The notes under the pieces: model-generated
Seen by the model: the letters and a program-made list of their open reading frames with translations, nothing else
What the model was told of the DNA's origin: nothing
Databases searched by the model: none
Shown: one piece after another, positions 18,874 through 27,652 of the stretch
Layout: the number at the start of each line of letters is the position of its first letter
How positions within the stretch are numbered: position 1 is the stretch's first letter
Origin: Geomonas oryzisoli
GTDB taxonomy: Bacteria; Desulfobacterota; Desulfuromonadia; Geobacterales; Geobacteraceae
Assembly: GCF_018986915.1 (NCBI RefSeq)
Contig: NZ_CP076723.1
Span: forward strand, 839,501-903,500
DNA length: 64,000 nucleotides
Direction: 5' to 3'
Program-made: the position numbers and the translations under genes

Positions 18874-18934
18874 GCCCGGGCGCCGGGATTAATATGGACT
18901 TTTTCACCTTCTTTACCTATAATTCCGGCCTGTC

Positions 18935-20209
18935 ATGACCTACGCCGAAACGCTTGCGCACATCTATGCTCTCGGTCGCTTCGGCATCAAGCCCGGGCTC
19001 GAAAGGATCACGGCGCTGCTTGCCGCCCTGGGCAACCCGCAGGACGCCTTCAAGACGATCCACGTAGTCGGGACCAACGGCAAAGGGTCGACGGCTTCCT
19101 TCCTCTGCTCCATTCTCAAGGCCGGCGGCTACCGGACTGGACTCTTCACCTCTCCGCACCTGATATCCTTCACCGAGCGCATCCAGATCAACGGCGCCGA
19201 AATAGGGGAGGCGGATGTGGTGCGTCTTGCCGAGTCGGTGATGGCCGCAGCTCCTGAGGAGACCACCTTCTTCGAGATCGTCACGGCCCTCGCGATCCTC
19301 TATTTCGCTGAAGCAGGGGTGGAGGTCGCCGTCTTCGAGGCGGGGATGGGGGGGCGGCTCGACGCCACCAACGTTTTGCAGGGGGTGCTGTGTGCCATCG
19401 CACCGATCACCCTTGAGCATACCGATTACCTCGGTAAAACTATCGAGGACATCGCCGCGGAGAAGGCCGGCATCTGCAAGCCGGGCGCTCCCATCCTGTC
19501 GGCGCGCCAGCTGCACGACGCGCAGTTCATCATCGAGCACCAGGCGGCCCAGCTCGACGCGCCGCTTTACCGCCAGGGGGAATCCTTCGATGCCTTCTGG
19601 CTGGACGGTCTGCTCAACTACCGCGGTGTCGGTGTCACGCTGGACGCCCTTTCCTGCGGGCTTTTCGGCCGCTACCAAAGCGGCAATGCGGCCCTCGCCC
19701 TCGCCTGTGCGGAACTATTGCGGGCGGTGGGATTCCCGGTCACTCCCCAGGCGATGATCGCCGGTGTGGCCAATGCCCGCTGGCCCGGAAGGATGGAGCT
19801 TTTCCCCGGGCCGCCCCGGCTGCTGCTCGACGGTGCCCATAACCCTGCGGGGGCGGCCGCCCTGGCCGAGGCCCTGGCCGATGTCCCGCGCCGGCAGCTC
19901 TTCCTGGTGGCCGGTGTCATGGCCGACAAGGAGCTTGCCGGGATACTGTCGCCGCTTTTGCCGCTGGTCGATCGTGTTTTCGCCGTCGCTCCCGCCCTGG
20001 AACGGGCCCTTCCCGCCGGCGAGCTTGCCACCTACTGTTTCGGTGCCGGTGTCGAGGCGATGGAGGCGGGGAGCGTGGCCGAGGGGATCGAGTTGGCCCG
20101 GAACCTGGCGCAGGATGACGACCTGATCCTGGTTTGCGGCTCCCTGTTCACCGTGGGAGAAGCGCGCAGTCACCTGAAATCGCGAAGCTTCGAGGCGTTC
20201 AGAGGGTGA
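18935..20209 (+). CDS. folC: Bifunctional folylpolyglutamate synthase / dihydrofolate synthase
   Basis: Adds glutamate to dihydropteroate and extends polyglutamate tails on folates. The 424-residue length is normal. The ATP-binding loop VVGTNGKGST is at residues 44-53. The family motifs SPHLISFTERIQING, EAGMGGRLDATN and LLLDGAHNPAGA follow in order. The ATG at 18935 lacks a strong Shine-Dalgarno; nothing better is near. It sits 61 bases after the exporter gene. Confidence 0.96.
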   Translation: MTYAETLAHIYALGRFGIKPGLERITALLAALGNPQDAFKTIHVVGTNGKGSTASFLCSILKAGGYRTGLFTSPHLISFTERIQINGAEIGEADVVRLAESVMAAAPEETTFFEIVTALAILYFAEAGVEVAVFEAGMGGRLDATNVLQGVLCAIAPITLEHTDYLGKTIEDIAAEKAGICKPGAPILSARQLHDAQFIIEHQAAQLDAPLYRQGESFDAFWLDGLLNYRGVGVTLDALSCGLFGRYQSGNAALALACAELLRAVGFPVTPQAMIAGVANARWPGRMELFPGPPRLLLDGAHNPAGAAALAEALADVPRRQLFLVAGVMADKELAGILSPLLPLVDRVFAVAPALERALPAGELATYCFGAGVEAMEAGSVAEGIELARNLAQDDDLILVCGSLFTVGEARSHLKSRSFEAFRG

Positions 20210-20212
20210 GAA

Positions 20213-20334
20213 ACCGTTCAACGTTCAACGTTCAACGTTGATCGGGGGCAACCGTATCGCCTGCTCTAGAAGTACTATCAACGAGGTCATTAAGCTGACC
20301 GCCCGTGGACGTTGAACCTTGAACGTTGAACATT
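20213..20334. repeat. Inverted repeat with GTTCAAC heptamer arms filling the folC-lptD gap
   Basis: Left arm 20215-20240 (GTTCAACGTTCAACGTTCAA and on); right arm about 20306-20332 (GACGTTGAACCTTGAACG and on). The left arm begins six bases after the folC stop. The right arm ends about 20 bases before the lptD ATG. The same word is used at 23691 and 27469. Confidence 0.88.
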
Positions 20335-20354
20335 TTTTGTTTTTCCGGAGTCCG

Positions 20355-22484
20355 ATGAAACCTGCAAGAGCCGTGTGGCTCCTTACCTATCTGCTGTTGT
20401 CAGCTACGCTTGCCCATGGCAAGGATAAGGCGATGTCTTTCAGCAAGGCGCCCCCTGCCGAGAAGGCGGCCTCTGCCGATGTTGTGAGCACGCCGGACAA
20501 GGCGCCCTCGCCCGACAAGGAGGCCACCCTGAAGGCCGACTCCTTGTTCGTCGACACCCCCACCGACAGCTACCACGCCACGGGTAACGTGCAGATCCTG
20601 CAGCAGGGCGCCTCTTTGCTCGCCGACAGCGTCATCTACCACCGCCTGACCGGTGACGCCCTGGCCGAGGGTGACGTACTGCTGGAGCGCGGCGGTGACA
20701 CGATGAAAGGGGACAAGCTCTCCCTGAACCTGCTCACCCAGAAAGGGGAGCTCCTGAACGGGGAGCTCTTCGTCAAGAAATCCAATTTCAGGCTGCGCGC
20801 CCCGCGGCTTCTGAAGACCGGCGACGAGGACTACGTCGTCGAGCGGGGGGCCTTCACCACCTGCGACGGCGACCACCCGAGCTGGCGCTTCGAGGCGAAG
20901 AAGGTCGATGTCACCCTCGACGAGTACGCCACGGCGAAGAATGCGGTTTTCTATGTCGACGACGTCCCCGTCTTTTACACGCCCTACCTCGTGTTCCCGG
21001 CCAACACGGAGCGGCAGTCCGGTCTCATGATCCCGAAACTCGGCTTCTCCTCCAAGAAAGGGTTCTATCTCGACCAGCCCTTCTACTGGGCCATCGATCC
21101 GAGCCAGGAGGCCACCTTCGACCTCGACCTCGAGAGTTCGCGCGGCGTCGGCACCGGGGTCGACTACCGCTACCTGCGCCCCAACGACAGCCAGGGGCGC
21201 CTGCGCGCCTTCGGCATCTACGACACCAACGAATCCAAATTCCGCGGCGAGCTGCAGCAAAAGCACCTGGAGCTGCTGACCCCGGAGTTGACCCTCGCCT
21301 CCACGGTCCACCTGGTCTCCGACCGCAAGTACTACCTCGACTACGGCGAGTTCTCCGGAGAATACAACCGTCAGCTCCTGGAGTCGTCGGTCTCCTTCGA
21401 CCGGCGCTGGCAGCGCTACGGCCTGAGCGGCGCGCTGCGCTACGACCAGGACCTGGAAGCCCCCAACAACCGCGCCACGCTGCAGCGTCTGCCCGCCTTC
21501 GAGTTCGTCGCAGCCGGTGACAAGGTGGGTCCCGTCTTCTTCTCCATGGACTCCAGCCTGACCAATTTCGAGCACGCCGTGGGGCCGACCGGGCAGCGTC
21601 TGGTCCTGCACCCGCGGGTGAGCTATTACGCCAAGCCGGCGGGGATCCTGGACTTCTCCATGTTCGGGGCGTTCCAGCAACGCCTGTACAATGCGCGCGG
21701 CGACAGCCCCGAGGCCGGTTGGCGCCAGATCGGGCAGGCCGACGGCGGTGGAACACTCTCCATGCCGTTGGAGCGGATCTACGACGGGACCTTGCGGCAC
21801 CTGCTGGTACCGTCGCTGCAATACAGTTTCGTACAGCGGCGCAGCGACGAGGAACTCCCTTTCTACGACTACGGCGACCGGGTGCTCGGTCAGAGCATCG
21901 CCTACTGGTCCGTCGCCAATACCTTCACCCGCAAGTACGTGAGGGAAGGTATGCCGGACGAGTACCGGGACCTCCTCTACCTGAAGCTTTCCCAGGGGTA
22001 CCAGTTCTCCGGGCAGCGCCGCGACCTGCTCACCCTGGTGGACGAGGGGAACCGCCTCACCGACCTGATGCTGGAGAGTGTGATCACCCCGGTGAAGGAC
22101 CTGTCCCTGCTGATCGACGGTCGGTACAACACCAACGACAACCTCATTTCCACGGCGAACCTCGGCCTGCAGGTGAAGGGAGAGGGACGCAACCAGGCCA
22201 GCGTCACTTACCGGTACAGCCGCGATGAGCTGGACTACCTGGGCGCCGGGGTTACCTTCCCGCTCTCCAGCCAGTGGACCGCCGATGTCCTGGGGCGCTA
22301 CTCCTTCGACAGGGGGGGCTTCCTGGAATCGCGCTACGCGTTGGAGTACCGCCAGCAGTGCTGGAGCGTGGTTCTTGCCTACTCCGACCGGGTGAGCAGT
22401 CACCAGGTAAGCGGCGAAAAGCAGTTCACCGTCAACTTCTCCCTGGCCGGACTGGGGGCGCTGGGTCCGATTCAGACCTTCTGA
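20355..22484 (+). CDS. lptD: LPS-assembly protein LptD
   Basis: Outer-membrane barrel that, with LptE, inserts lipopolysaccharide into the outer leaflet. The 709-residue protein has a signal peptide (to about residue 23, LLLSATLAHG). An OstA/LptA-like beta-jellyroll follows (ATLKADSLFVDTPTDSYHATG), then the conserved FTTCDGDHPSWRF and a ~500-residue barrel ending in SLAGLGALG. Only two cysteines are evident in the mature part. I chose the ATG at 20355 with CCGGAG upstream; an in-frame TTG at 20319 lies inside the heptamer repeat and is rejected. Confidence 0.92.
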   Translation: MKPARAVWLLTYLLLSATLAHGKDKAMSFSKAPPAEKAASADVVSTPDKAPSPDKEATLKADSLFVDTPTDSYHATGNVQILQQGASLLADSVIYHRLTGDALAEGDVLLERGGDTMKGDKLSLNLLTQKGELLNGELFVKKSNFRLRAPRLLKTGDEDYVVERGAFTTCDGDHPSWRFEAKKVDVTLDEYATAKNAVFYVDDVPVFYTPYLVFPANTERQSGLMIPKLGFSSKKGFYLDQPFYWAIDPSQEATFDLDLESSRGVGTGVDYRYLRPNDSQGRLRAFGIYDTNESKFRGELQQKHLELLTPELTLASTVHLVSDRKYYLDYGEFSGEYNRQLLESSVSFDRRWQRYGLSGALRYDQDLEAPNNRATLQRLPAFEFVAAGDKVGPVFFSMDSSLTNFEHAVGPTGQRLVLHPRVSYYAKPAGILDFSMFGAFQQRLYNARGDSPEAGWRQIGQADGGGTLSMPLERIYDGTLRHLLVPSLQYSFVQRRSDEELPFYDYGDRVLGQSIAYWSVANTFTRKYVREGMPDEYRDLLYLKLSQGYQFSGQRRDLLTLVDEGNRLTDLMLESVITPVKDLSLLIDGRYNTNDNLISTANLGLQVKGEGRNQASVTYRYSRDELDYLGAGVTFPLSSQWTADVLGRYSFDRGGFLESRYALEYRQQCWSVVLAYSDRVSSHQVSGEKQFTVNFSLAGLGALGPIQTF

Positions 22485-22616
22485 CGAGGGTGAGGCGGTC
22501 GTGCCCGGAAGCGCTAAGAAGTTGACACTTTTTCTTTTTCCGGTGTATCTACAATAGTCGGCTGAAAAGAAAGGGGCGCCCGCGGCGCCCCAGAGCAAGA
22601 GCCGGCCGGAGGTCAT

Positions 22617-23687
22617 ATGCAGGATACGTTCACCCCCACCTCTTTACTGGTTACCGGAGGGGCGGGATTCATCGGTTCCAACTTCATCAACCACTTCATG
22701 GCGGGGAACCCGCAGTGCCGGGTGATCAACCTGGACCTGCTGACCTACGCCGGGAATCTGAAGAACCTGACCGCGGTGGAGGGAAACCCCAACTACCGCT
22801 TCGTGAAGGGTGACATCTGCGACGGCGAGCTGGTCGCGCGTCTGCTTGCCGAGGAAAAGGTCGATGCCGTGGCCCATTTCGCCGCCGAATCGCACGTCGA
22901 CCGCTCCATCACCGGCCCCGAAATTTTCGTGAAAACGAACGTGCTGGGGACCCAGACCCTCCTGGAGGCGAGCCGCCTGCACGCCGAGAAGCTTCCCGAT
23001 TTCCGCTTCCTGCAGGTTTCCACCGACGAGGTGTACGGCAGCCTCGGCCCGGAGGGGTATTTCACCGAGGAGACGCCGCTGGCGCCCAACTCCCCGTATT
23101 CCGCGAGCAAGGCCGGTGCCGACCTCCTGGTGCGTGCCTACTTCGAGACCTTCGGCCTGCCGACCTTGAATACCCGCTGCTCCAACAACTACGGTCCCTA
23201 TCACTTCCCCGAGAAGCTGATTCCGCTCATGATCCACAACATCCTGAAGAAACGCTCGCTGCCGGTGTATGGCGACGGGCTGAACGTGCGCGACTGGCTG
23301 CACGTGAAGGACCATTCAGCCGCCATCGAGCGGGTGCTGAAACAGGGGAGGCCGGGCGAGATCTTCAACGTGGGCGGCAACAACGAGTGGAAGAACATCG
23401 ACATCGTGAAGCTGGTCTGCGACCTGATGGACGAGCGCCTGGGGCGCGCGCCGGGGGAGAGCCGTGAATTGATCACCTTCGTCAAGGACCGCAAGGGGCA
23501 CGACCGGCGCTATGCCATCGACGCCTCCAAGCTGAAGCGCGAGTTGTCCTGGGAGCCGAGTTACACCTTCGAGCGCGGCATCGCCGAGACCATCGACTGG
23601 TACCTGGCCAACCAGGGATGGGTCGAGGAAGTGGTGAGCGGCGCCTACCGGGAATACTACGAGATGCAGTACGGAGCGACGGCTTAA
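22617..23687 (+). CDS. rfbB: dTDP-glucose 4,6-dehydratase
   Basis: Converts dTDP-glucose to dTDP-4-keto-6-deoxyglucose, the branch point for rhamnose and many deoxysugars. The 356-residue protein has the NAD motif GGAGFIGS (14-21), the catalytic STDEVYG and the YSASK motif (PNSPYSASKAGADL). GGAGG lies upstream of the ATG. It is first of the rfbB-rfbD pair; rfbA and rfbC are not in the window. Its product is also the expected substrate for the 2,3-dehydratase at 61177. Confidence 0.96.
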   Translation: MQDTFTPTSLLVTGGAGFIGSNFINHFMAGNPQCRVINLDLLTYAGNLKNLTAVEGNPNYRFVKGDICDGELVARLLAEEKVDAVAHFAAESHVDRSITGPEIFVKTNVLGTQTLLEASRLHAEKLPDFRFLQVSTDEVYGSLGPEGYFTEETPLAPNSPYSASKAGADLLVRAYFETFGLPTLNTRCSNNYGPYHFPEKLIPLMIHNILKKRSLPVYGDGLNVRDWLHVKDHSAAIERVLKQGRPGEIFNVGGNNEWKNIDIVKLVCDLMDERLGRAPGESRELITFVKDRKGHDRRYAIDASKLKRELSWEPSYTFERGIAETIDWYLANQGWVEEVVSGAYREYYEMQYGATA

Positions 23688-23690
23688 ACG

Positions 23691-23858
23691 GCCGTTCAAC
23701 GTTCAAAGTTCAAAGTTCAAAGTTAGGCACATCGGCAGGGTTCACTAATCATCGTTCTCGGCTATTATCTTTCCTTGTTGCCGTTTGTCGGAGCCGCCAC
23801 GCTGTCGGTGGCCGAAGCGGCACTCCGGGCGAACGTTGAACGTTGAACCTTGAACGGG
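23691..23858. repeat. Inverted repeat with GTTCAAC/GTTCAAA heptamer arms filling the rfbB-rfbD gap
   Basis: Left arm 23693-23724 mixes GTTCAAC and GTTCAAA words; right arm 23831-23858 is GAACGTTGAACGTTGAACC and on. The left arm starts within 10 bases of the rfbB stop; the right arm ends 20 bases before the rfbD ATG. Confidence 0.88.
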
Positions 23859-23877
23859 TTTTGCTTTTGGAGGTTTG

Positions 23878-24711
23878 ATGATTCTGGTTGTCGGCAGCAA
23901 AGGGATGCTGGGGCAGGAGTTGATGGCGCTGTACGGTGACGCGGCGCGCGGGGTCGACGTCGACGAGATCGACATCACGGACCTCGAATCGGTGCAGCGG
24001 GTGCTTCTCACCCTGAAACCCTCCGTGGTGATCAACGCCGCTGCCTACACGGACGTGGACGGCTGCCAGTCCAACAGCGAGCAGGCCATGATGGTCAACA
24101 GCGAAGGGGCGGGCTTTCTGGCCATGATCACCAAGGAGATCGGCGCAAAGCTGGTCCAGGTGAGCACGGACTACATCTTCGACGGTCAAAAGGGCTCCCC
24201 CTACGTGGAGGACGACCTCGCGGGTCCGCTGAGCGTCTACGGCGAGAGTAAGCTTGGTGGCGAGATGAACACCTGGTTCAACCCCGACCACCTGATCGTG
24301 CGCACCCAGTGGCTCTACGGCCACAACGGCAAGAACTTCGTGGAAACCATGCTGAAGCTGGGCGCTGAGAAAAAGGAACTGACCGTGGTGGACGACCAGA
24401 TCGGCTCCCCCACCTGGACCCGCGACCTCGCTCTGGCCATCAAGGCACTGCTGGACAAGGGGTGCCAGGGGACCTACCACGCGGCCAACTCCGGGTTCGT
24501 ATCCTGGAACGGCTTCGCGAAGGAGATCTTCCGCCTGGCCGGGCTCGATGTCGCCGTCTTGCCCATGACTACCGAGCAGCTCAACCGCCCGGCGCCGCGG
24601 CCGCTCTATTCCACCCTGGACTGCGGGAAGCTGCAGCGGGACACCGGGTTCGTTCCGCAGCCCTGGCAGGAAGCGCTCAAGCGGTACCTGGAGTCGAGGC
24701 CGGCTAAATAA
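23878..24711 (+). CDS. rfbD: dTDP-4-dehydrorhamnose reductase
   Basis: Last step of dTDP-L-rhamnose synthesis: NAD(P)H reduction of the 4-keto group. The 277-residue SDR protein starts MILVVGSKGMLGQEL and has QVSTDYIFDG and the YGESKLGGE catalytic motif. I prefer the ATG at 23878 with TTTGGAGG upstream; the TTG immediately before it (23875) would add one residue. The epimerase RfbC needed between RfbB and RfbD is not encoded here. Confidence 0.95.
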   Translation: MILVVGSKGMLGQELMALYGDAARGVDVDEIDITDLESVQRVLLTLKPSVVINAAAYTDVDGCQSNSEQAMMVNSEGAGFLAMITKEIGAKLVQVSTDYIFDGQKGSPYVEDDLAGPLSVYGESKLGGEMNTWFNPDHLIVRTQWLYGHNGKNFVETMLKLGAEKKELTVVDDQIGSPTWTRDLALAIKALLDKGCQGTYHAANSGFVSWNGFAKEIFRLAGLDVAVLPMTTEQLNRPAPRPLYSTLDCGKLQRDTGFVPQPWQEALKRYLESRPAK

Positions 24712-24718
24712 ATCCGAA

Positions 24719-24782
24719 GGGGGGCGAATGATGATTCGCCCCTACGTCGACCGCCCCCCCTCCCTTGACGGGAGGGGGGATT
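24719..24782. repeat. Two adjacent palindromes after rfbD
   Basis: GGGGCGAATGATGATTCGCC (related to 9249-9275) is followed by CCCCTCCCTTGACGGGAGGG. The second palindrome resembles CCCTCCCGTCAAGGGAGGG near 43745. Both lie between rfbD and the cupin gene. Confidence 0.7.
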
Positions 24783-24821
24783 TGACGTGAACCGGTATCT
24801 ACAACAAACACGGAGGTCATC

Positions 24822-25214
24822 ATGGAACGCGGAGAGCGTCCGTGGGGAACATACACCGTCCTGGACGAGCACAACGGCTACAAGATCAAGCGCATCGAGG
24901 TGCTGCCGGGACAGAGGCTTTCGCTGCAGATGCACCACCACCGCAGCGAGCACTGGATCGTCGTTTCAGGTACGGCCAAGGTCACCTGCGGCGAAATCGT
25001 CAAGATCGTCAACATCAACGAGTCCACCTTTATCCCCATCGGCTCGACGCACCGGCTGGAGAACCCCGGCGTGATCCCCCTCGTGATCATCGAGGTGCAA
25101 AGCGGCGAGTACCTGGGCGAGGACGACATCGTCCGGTTCCAGGACGACTACCACCGCGCGGAGGCTCCTACCGTTGAGAACGCCGTCGAGGCCGCTGTGG
25201 AGCCGATCGGGTAG
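24822..25214 (+). CDS. Stand-alone mannose-6-phosphate isomerase type II cupin
   Basis: A 130-residue cupin matching the C-terminal isomerase domain of bifunctional ManC/CpsB proteins. Motifs are [20 protein letters not shown], the metal-binding [16 protein letters not shown] and STHRLENPG. It would convert fructose 6-phosphate to mannose 6-phosphate. The ATG has GGAGG. Its TAG stop abuts the nhaA ATG with no gap. The matching guanylyltransferase domain is a separate gene at 26391, so the usual fused protein is split around nhaA. Confidence 0.88.
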   Translation: MERGERPWGTYTVLDEHNGYKIKRIEVLPGQRLSLQMHHHRSEHWIVVSGTAKVTCGEIVKIVNINESTFIPIGSTHRLENPGVIPLVIIEVQSGEYLGEDDIVRFQDDYHRAEAPTVENAVEAAVEPIG

Positions 25215-26366
25215 ATGAAAAAACAACTGAACCTGCTCAGGGAATTCTCGGTTCCCCTGGCAGCCGGCGTGATCGCCGCGCTGCTGTGGGCGAACCTGGC
25301 TCCTGAGCAGTACCACCACTTCCTGCACGACCCGCTTTTTGCGGGTCTTTCTGTTCACTTCGTCACCAACGATCTCTTCATGGCGTTCTTCTTCGGCATC
25401 GCCGCCGTCGAGATCACCCAGAGCTGTCTCCCCGGCGGAGACCTGCACCCGCTGCGACGTGCCGCCAACCCGCTGTTGGCGACGCTTGGGGGGATAGTCG
25501 GGCCGGTCCTGGCCTACCTGGTGTTGAACGCCGGTTTCGGGGACCCCGCACTGGCCCGCGGCTGGGGCATCCCGACCGCGACCGATATCGCGCTCGCCTG
25601 GCTTGCAGCGCGGTCCATCTTCGGCAAGGGGCATCCCGCCATCTCGTTCCTGCTCCTGCTGGCGATAGCGGACGACGCCGTGGGACTGGTCATCATAGCC
25701 CTTTTTTACGGGGATCCGCTGGCGCCGGTGCAGCCTGCATGGCTGCTGTTGTGCGGTGCGGCGCTGGGGCTTTGTTACCTGTTGCGCAGGCGCAGGGTCA
25801 CCAGTTACTGGCCCTATCTCCTGTTCGGCGGGCCGCTCAGTTGGTCCGGGCTGCACCTGGCCCACCTGCACCCGGCCCTGGCGCTGACCCTCGTGGTCCC
25901 CTTTCTGCCGCACCCGCCGGTGGAGAAGCGCCATATGTTCGACATCGATCCGGAGGACCTCACCCCGCTCTCGCGTTTCGAACACGACTGGAAGCTCTTT
26001 GTCGACCTGGGGCTTTTCATCTTCGGACTCGTCAACGCCGGTGTCGCCTTCGGCTCTCTCGGCACCGCCACCTGGCTGGTGCTGGCGTCACTTATCTGCG
26101 GCAAGATGTGCGGCATCGTTGCTTTCGGGCTTTTGGGGCGCAAGCTTGGTTTCCCGCTTCCAGTTGGCGTAGGGCTGCGGGAATTGTTCGTCACCGGCCT
26201 GGTCGCCGGCATCGGCTTTACGGTGGCACTGTTCGTTGCGGGCGAGGCGTTTTCCGATCCGGCAACCAGCTCGGCGGCCAAGATGGGAGCCATGTTCAGT
26301 CTGCTGGCCGCCATTCCCGCGGTGCTGGTCATGAAAGTGGGCAGGCACAAGCGCGCGACAGCCTGA
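25215..26366 (+). CDS. nhaA: Na+/H+ antiporter NhaA
   Basis: Electrogenic sodium/proton antiporter of the inner membrane, 383 residues with about twelve helices. The transport-site motifs are present: PTATDIALAWL (Asp133 equivalent) and LLAIADDAVGL (the Asp163-Asp164 pair). The ATG directly follows the cupin stop with no intergenic base and no good ribosome site of its own, pointing to translational coupling. Its position between two mannose-nucleotide genes is unexpected and may be accidental or tie ion balance to envelope synthesis. Confidence 0.93.
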   Translation: MKKQLNLLREFSVPLAAGVIAALLWANLAPEQYHHFLHDPLFAGLSVHFVTNDLFMAFFFGIAAVEITQSCLPGGDLHPLRRAANPLLATLGGIVGPVLAYLVLNAGFGDPALARGWGIPTATDIALAWLAARSIFGKGHPAISFLLLLAIADDAVGLVIIALFYGDPLAPVQPAWLLLCGAALGLCYLLRRRRVTSYWPYLLFGGPLSWSGLHLAHLHPALALTLVVPFLPHPPVEKRHMFDIDPEDLTPLSRFEHDWKLFVDLGLFIFGLVNAGVAFGSLGTATWLVLASLICGKMCGIVAFGLLGRKLGFPLPVGVGLRELFVTGLVAGIGFTVALFVAGEAFSDPATSSAAKMGAMFSLLAAIPAVLVMKVGRHKRATA

Positions 26367-26390
26367 TTTTTAAAGTTCCTGGAGGAAACC

Positions 26391-27464
26391 ATGTACATTG
26401 TCATTCTGGCGGGCGGTTCCGGCACCAGGTTCTGGCCGCTGTCCCGCAAGAGCACGCCCAAACAGCTCATGTCGGTCTTCGGTGGCAAATCGATGCTGCA
26501 AAGGACGGTGGAACGCGTCCTGCCGCTCGACCCCAAGCGGGTAATGGTGATCACCAACGCCTTGCAGGCGGCCGAGACCAGGAACCAGTTGGCCTATATC
26601 GACGGGGTCCCGGTCGACGTGATCGAGGAGCCGGTGGGGCGCAACACCGCTCCCGCCATCGGCCTGGCCGCCTCCATCATCGCCCGCTTCGATCCGGACG
26701 GGATCATGGTGGTGCTCCCCGCCGACCACTACATCGTCGACGAGGAGACCTTCCGCGCCACCTTGGCTAGTGCACGCTCGGTAGCCGTGAGCGGAGCGCT
26801 GGTGACCCTGGGCATCACCCCGACCAGGCCCGAGACCGGCTACGGCTACATCGAGGCCGCGGCCCCGGCCGATTCCGGTGCCGCACCGGTGCAGCGGTTC
26901 GTGGAAAAGCCGAACCTGGAGCGCGCCATGGAGTTCCTGGCATCCGGGCGTTTTTACTGGAACAGCGGCATGTTCGTCTGGGGCGCCTGCGCGATACTGG
27001 ATCAGATCGCGCAGCACATGCCCGAGCTCTCCCAGGCCCTGGCCAAACTCAGCTTCGAGTCCGACGTGTGGGAGATCTCCGATCTGAAGCCCCAGATAGC
27101 CGACATTTACCGCGGCATCAAGGGGGAATCGATCGATTTCGGCGTCATGGAGAAGGCCAAGGACGTGCAGGTGATTCCGGCGTCGTTTGGCTGGAGCGAC
27201 GTAGGGAGTTGGAGCGCGTTGCCCGAGGTGATGGACGCGGACGCGGCTGGGCACGTCGTGATCAACTCCGCGGGCGCGGTGTCGGTCGGTGCCAAGGAGT
27301 GTCTTGCCTATGGCAACGGTAAAGTGGTAGCCTTTGTCGGCGTCAGCGATCTGATCGTCGTGGACACCCCCGATGCGCTGCTGGTCTGCTCCAAGGGTGC
27401 CGCGCAGGACGTGAAGAAGGTAGTCGAGGAGCTGGAAAGGCAGGGGAAAACGGAACTGCTTTAG
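26391..27464 (+). CDS. manC: Mannose-1-phosphate guanylyltransferase (single-domain ManC/CpsB type)
   Basis: Makes GDP-mannose from mannose 1-phosphate and GTP. The 357-residue protein has the nucleotidyltransferase signature GGSGTRFWPLSRKSTPKQ at residues 8-25, then LPADHYI, the substrate motif RFVEKP and YWNSGMFVWGA. It stops after the guanylyltransferase and left-handed helix region and lacks the C-terminal isomerase cupin that many homologues carry; that domain is the gene at 24822. The ATG has CTGGAGG and lies 24 bases after nhaA. Confidence 0.93.
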   Translation: MYIVILAGGSGTRFWPLSRKSTPKQLMSVFGGKSMLQRTVERVLPLDPKRVMVITNALQAAETRNQLAYIDGVPVDVIEEPVGRNTAPAIGLAASIIARFDPDGIMVVLPADHYIVDEETFRATLASARSVAVSGALVTLGITPTRPETGYGYIEAAAPADSGAAPVQRFVEKPNLERAMEFLASGRFYWNSGMFVWGACAILDQIAQHMPELSQALAKLSFESDVWEISDLKPQIADIYRGIKGESIDFGVMEKAKDVQVIPASFGWSDVGSWSALPEVMDADAAGHVVINSAGAVSVGAKECLAYGNGKVVAFVGVSDLIVVDTPDALLVCSKGAAQDVKKVVEELERQGKTELL

Positions 27465-27468
27465 AAGC

Positions 27469-27640
27469 TGTTCAACGTTCAAGGTTCAACGTTACCCATA
27501 CTCCCTGTGGGCCGCGTAGTCGCTACGGTTGACTGGTCACTCCGACACTTTTGGAAATGTGCCCCTGCCGCCACGTCGCGCTTGGCCGTAGGGGGGGAAG
27601 TAACGAACGTTGAACGTTGAACGTTGAACGTTGAACGGAT
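27469..27640. repeat. Inverted repeat with GTTCAAC heptamer arms filling the manC-AOR gap
   Basis: Left arm 27471-27493 (GTTCAACGTTCAAGGTTCAA and on); right arm 27603-27638 (four to five TTGAACG words). The right arm ends 15 bases before the ATG of the next gene and just before its GAGG. Confidence 0.88.
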
Positions 27641-27652
27641 GTTGAGGTTTTT

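Noticed and set aside
22522..22555. Promoter TTGACA ... TACAAT upstream of rfbB
   Set aside because: The boxes are 22 bases apart, too far for sigma-70, so I do not list it as a feature.
20214..27640. CRISPR array from the repeated GTTCAAC words
   Set aside because: Repeat unit is seven bases with no spacers; arms are inverted and there are no cas genes.
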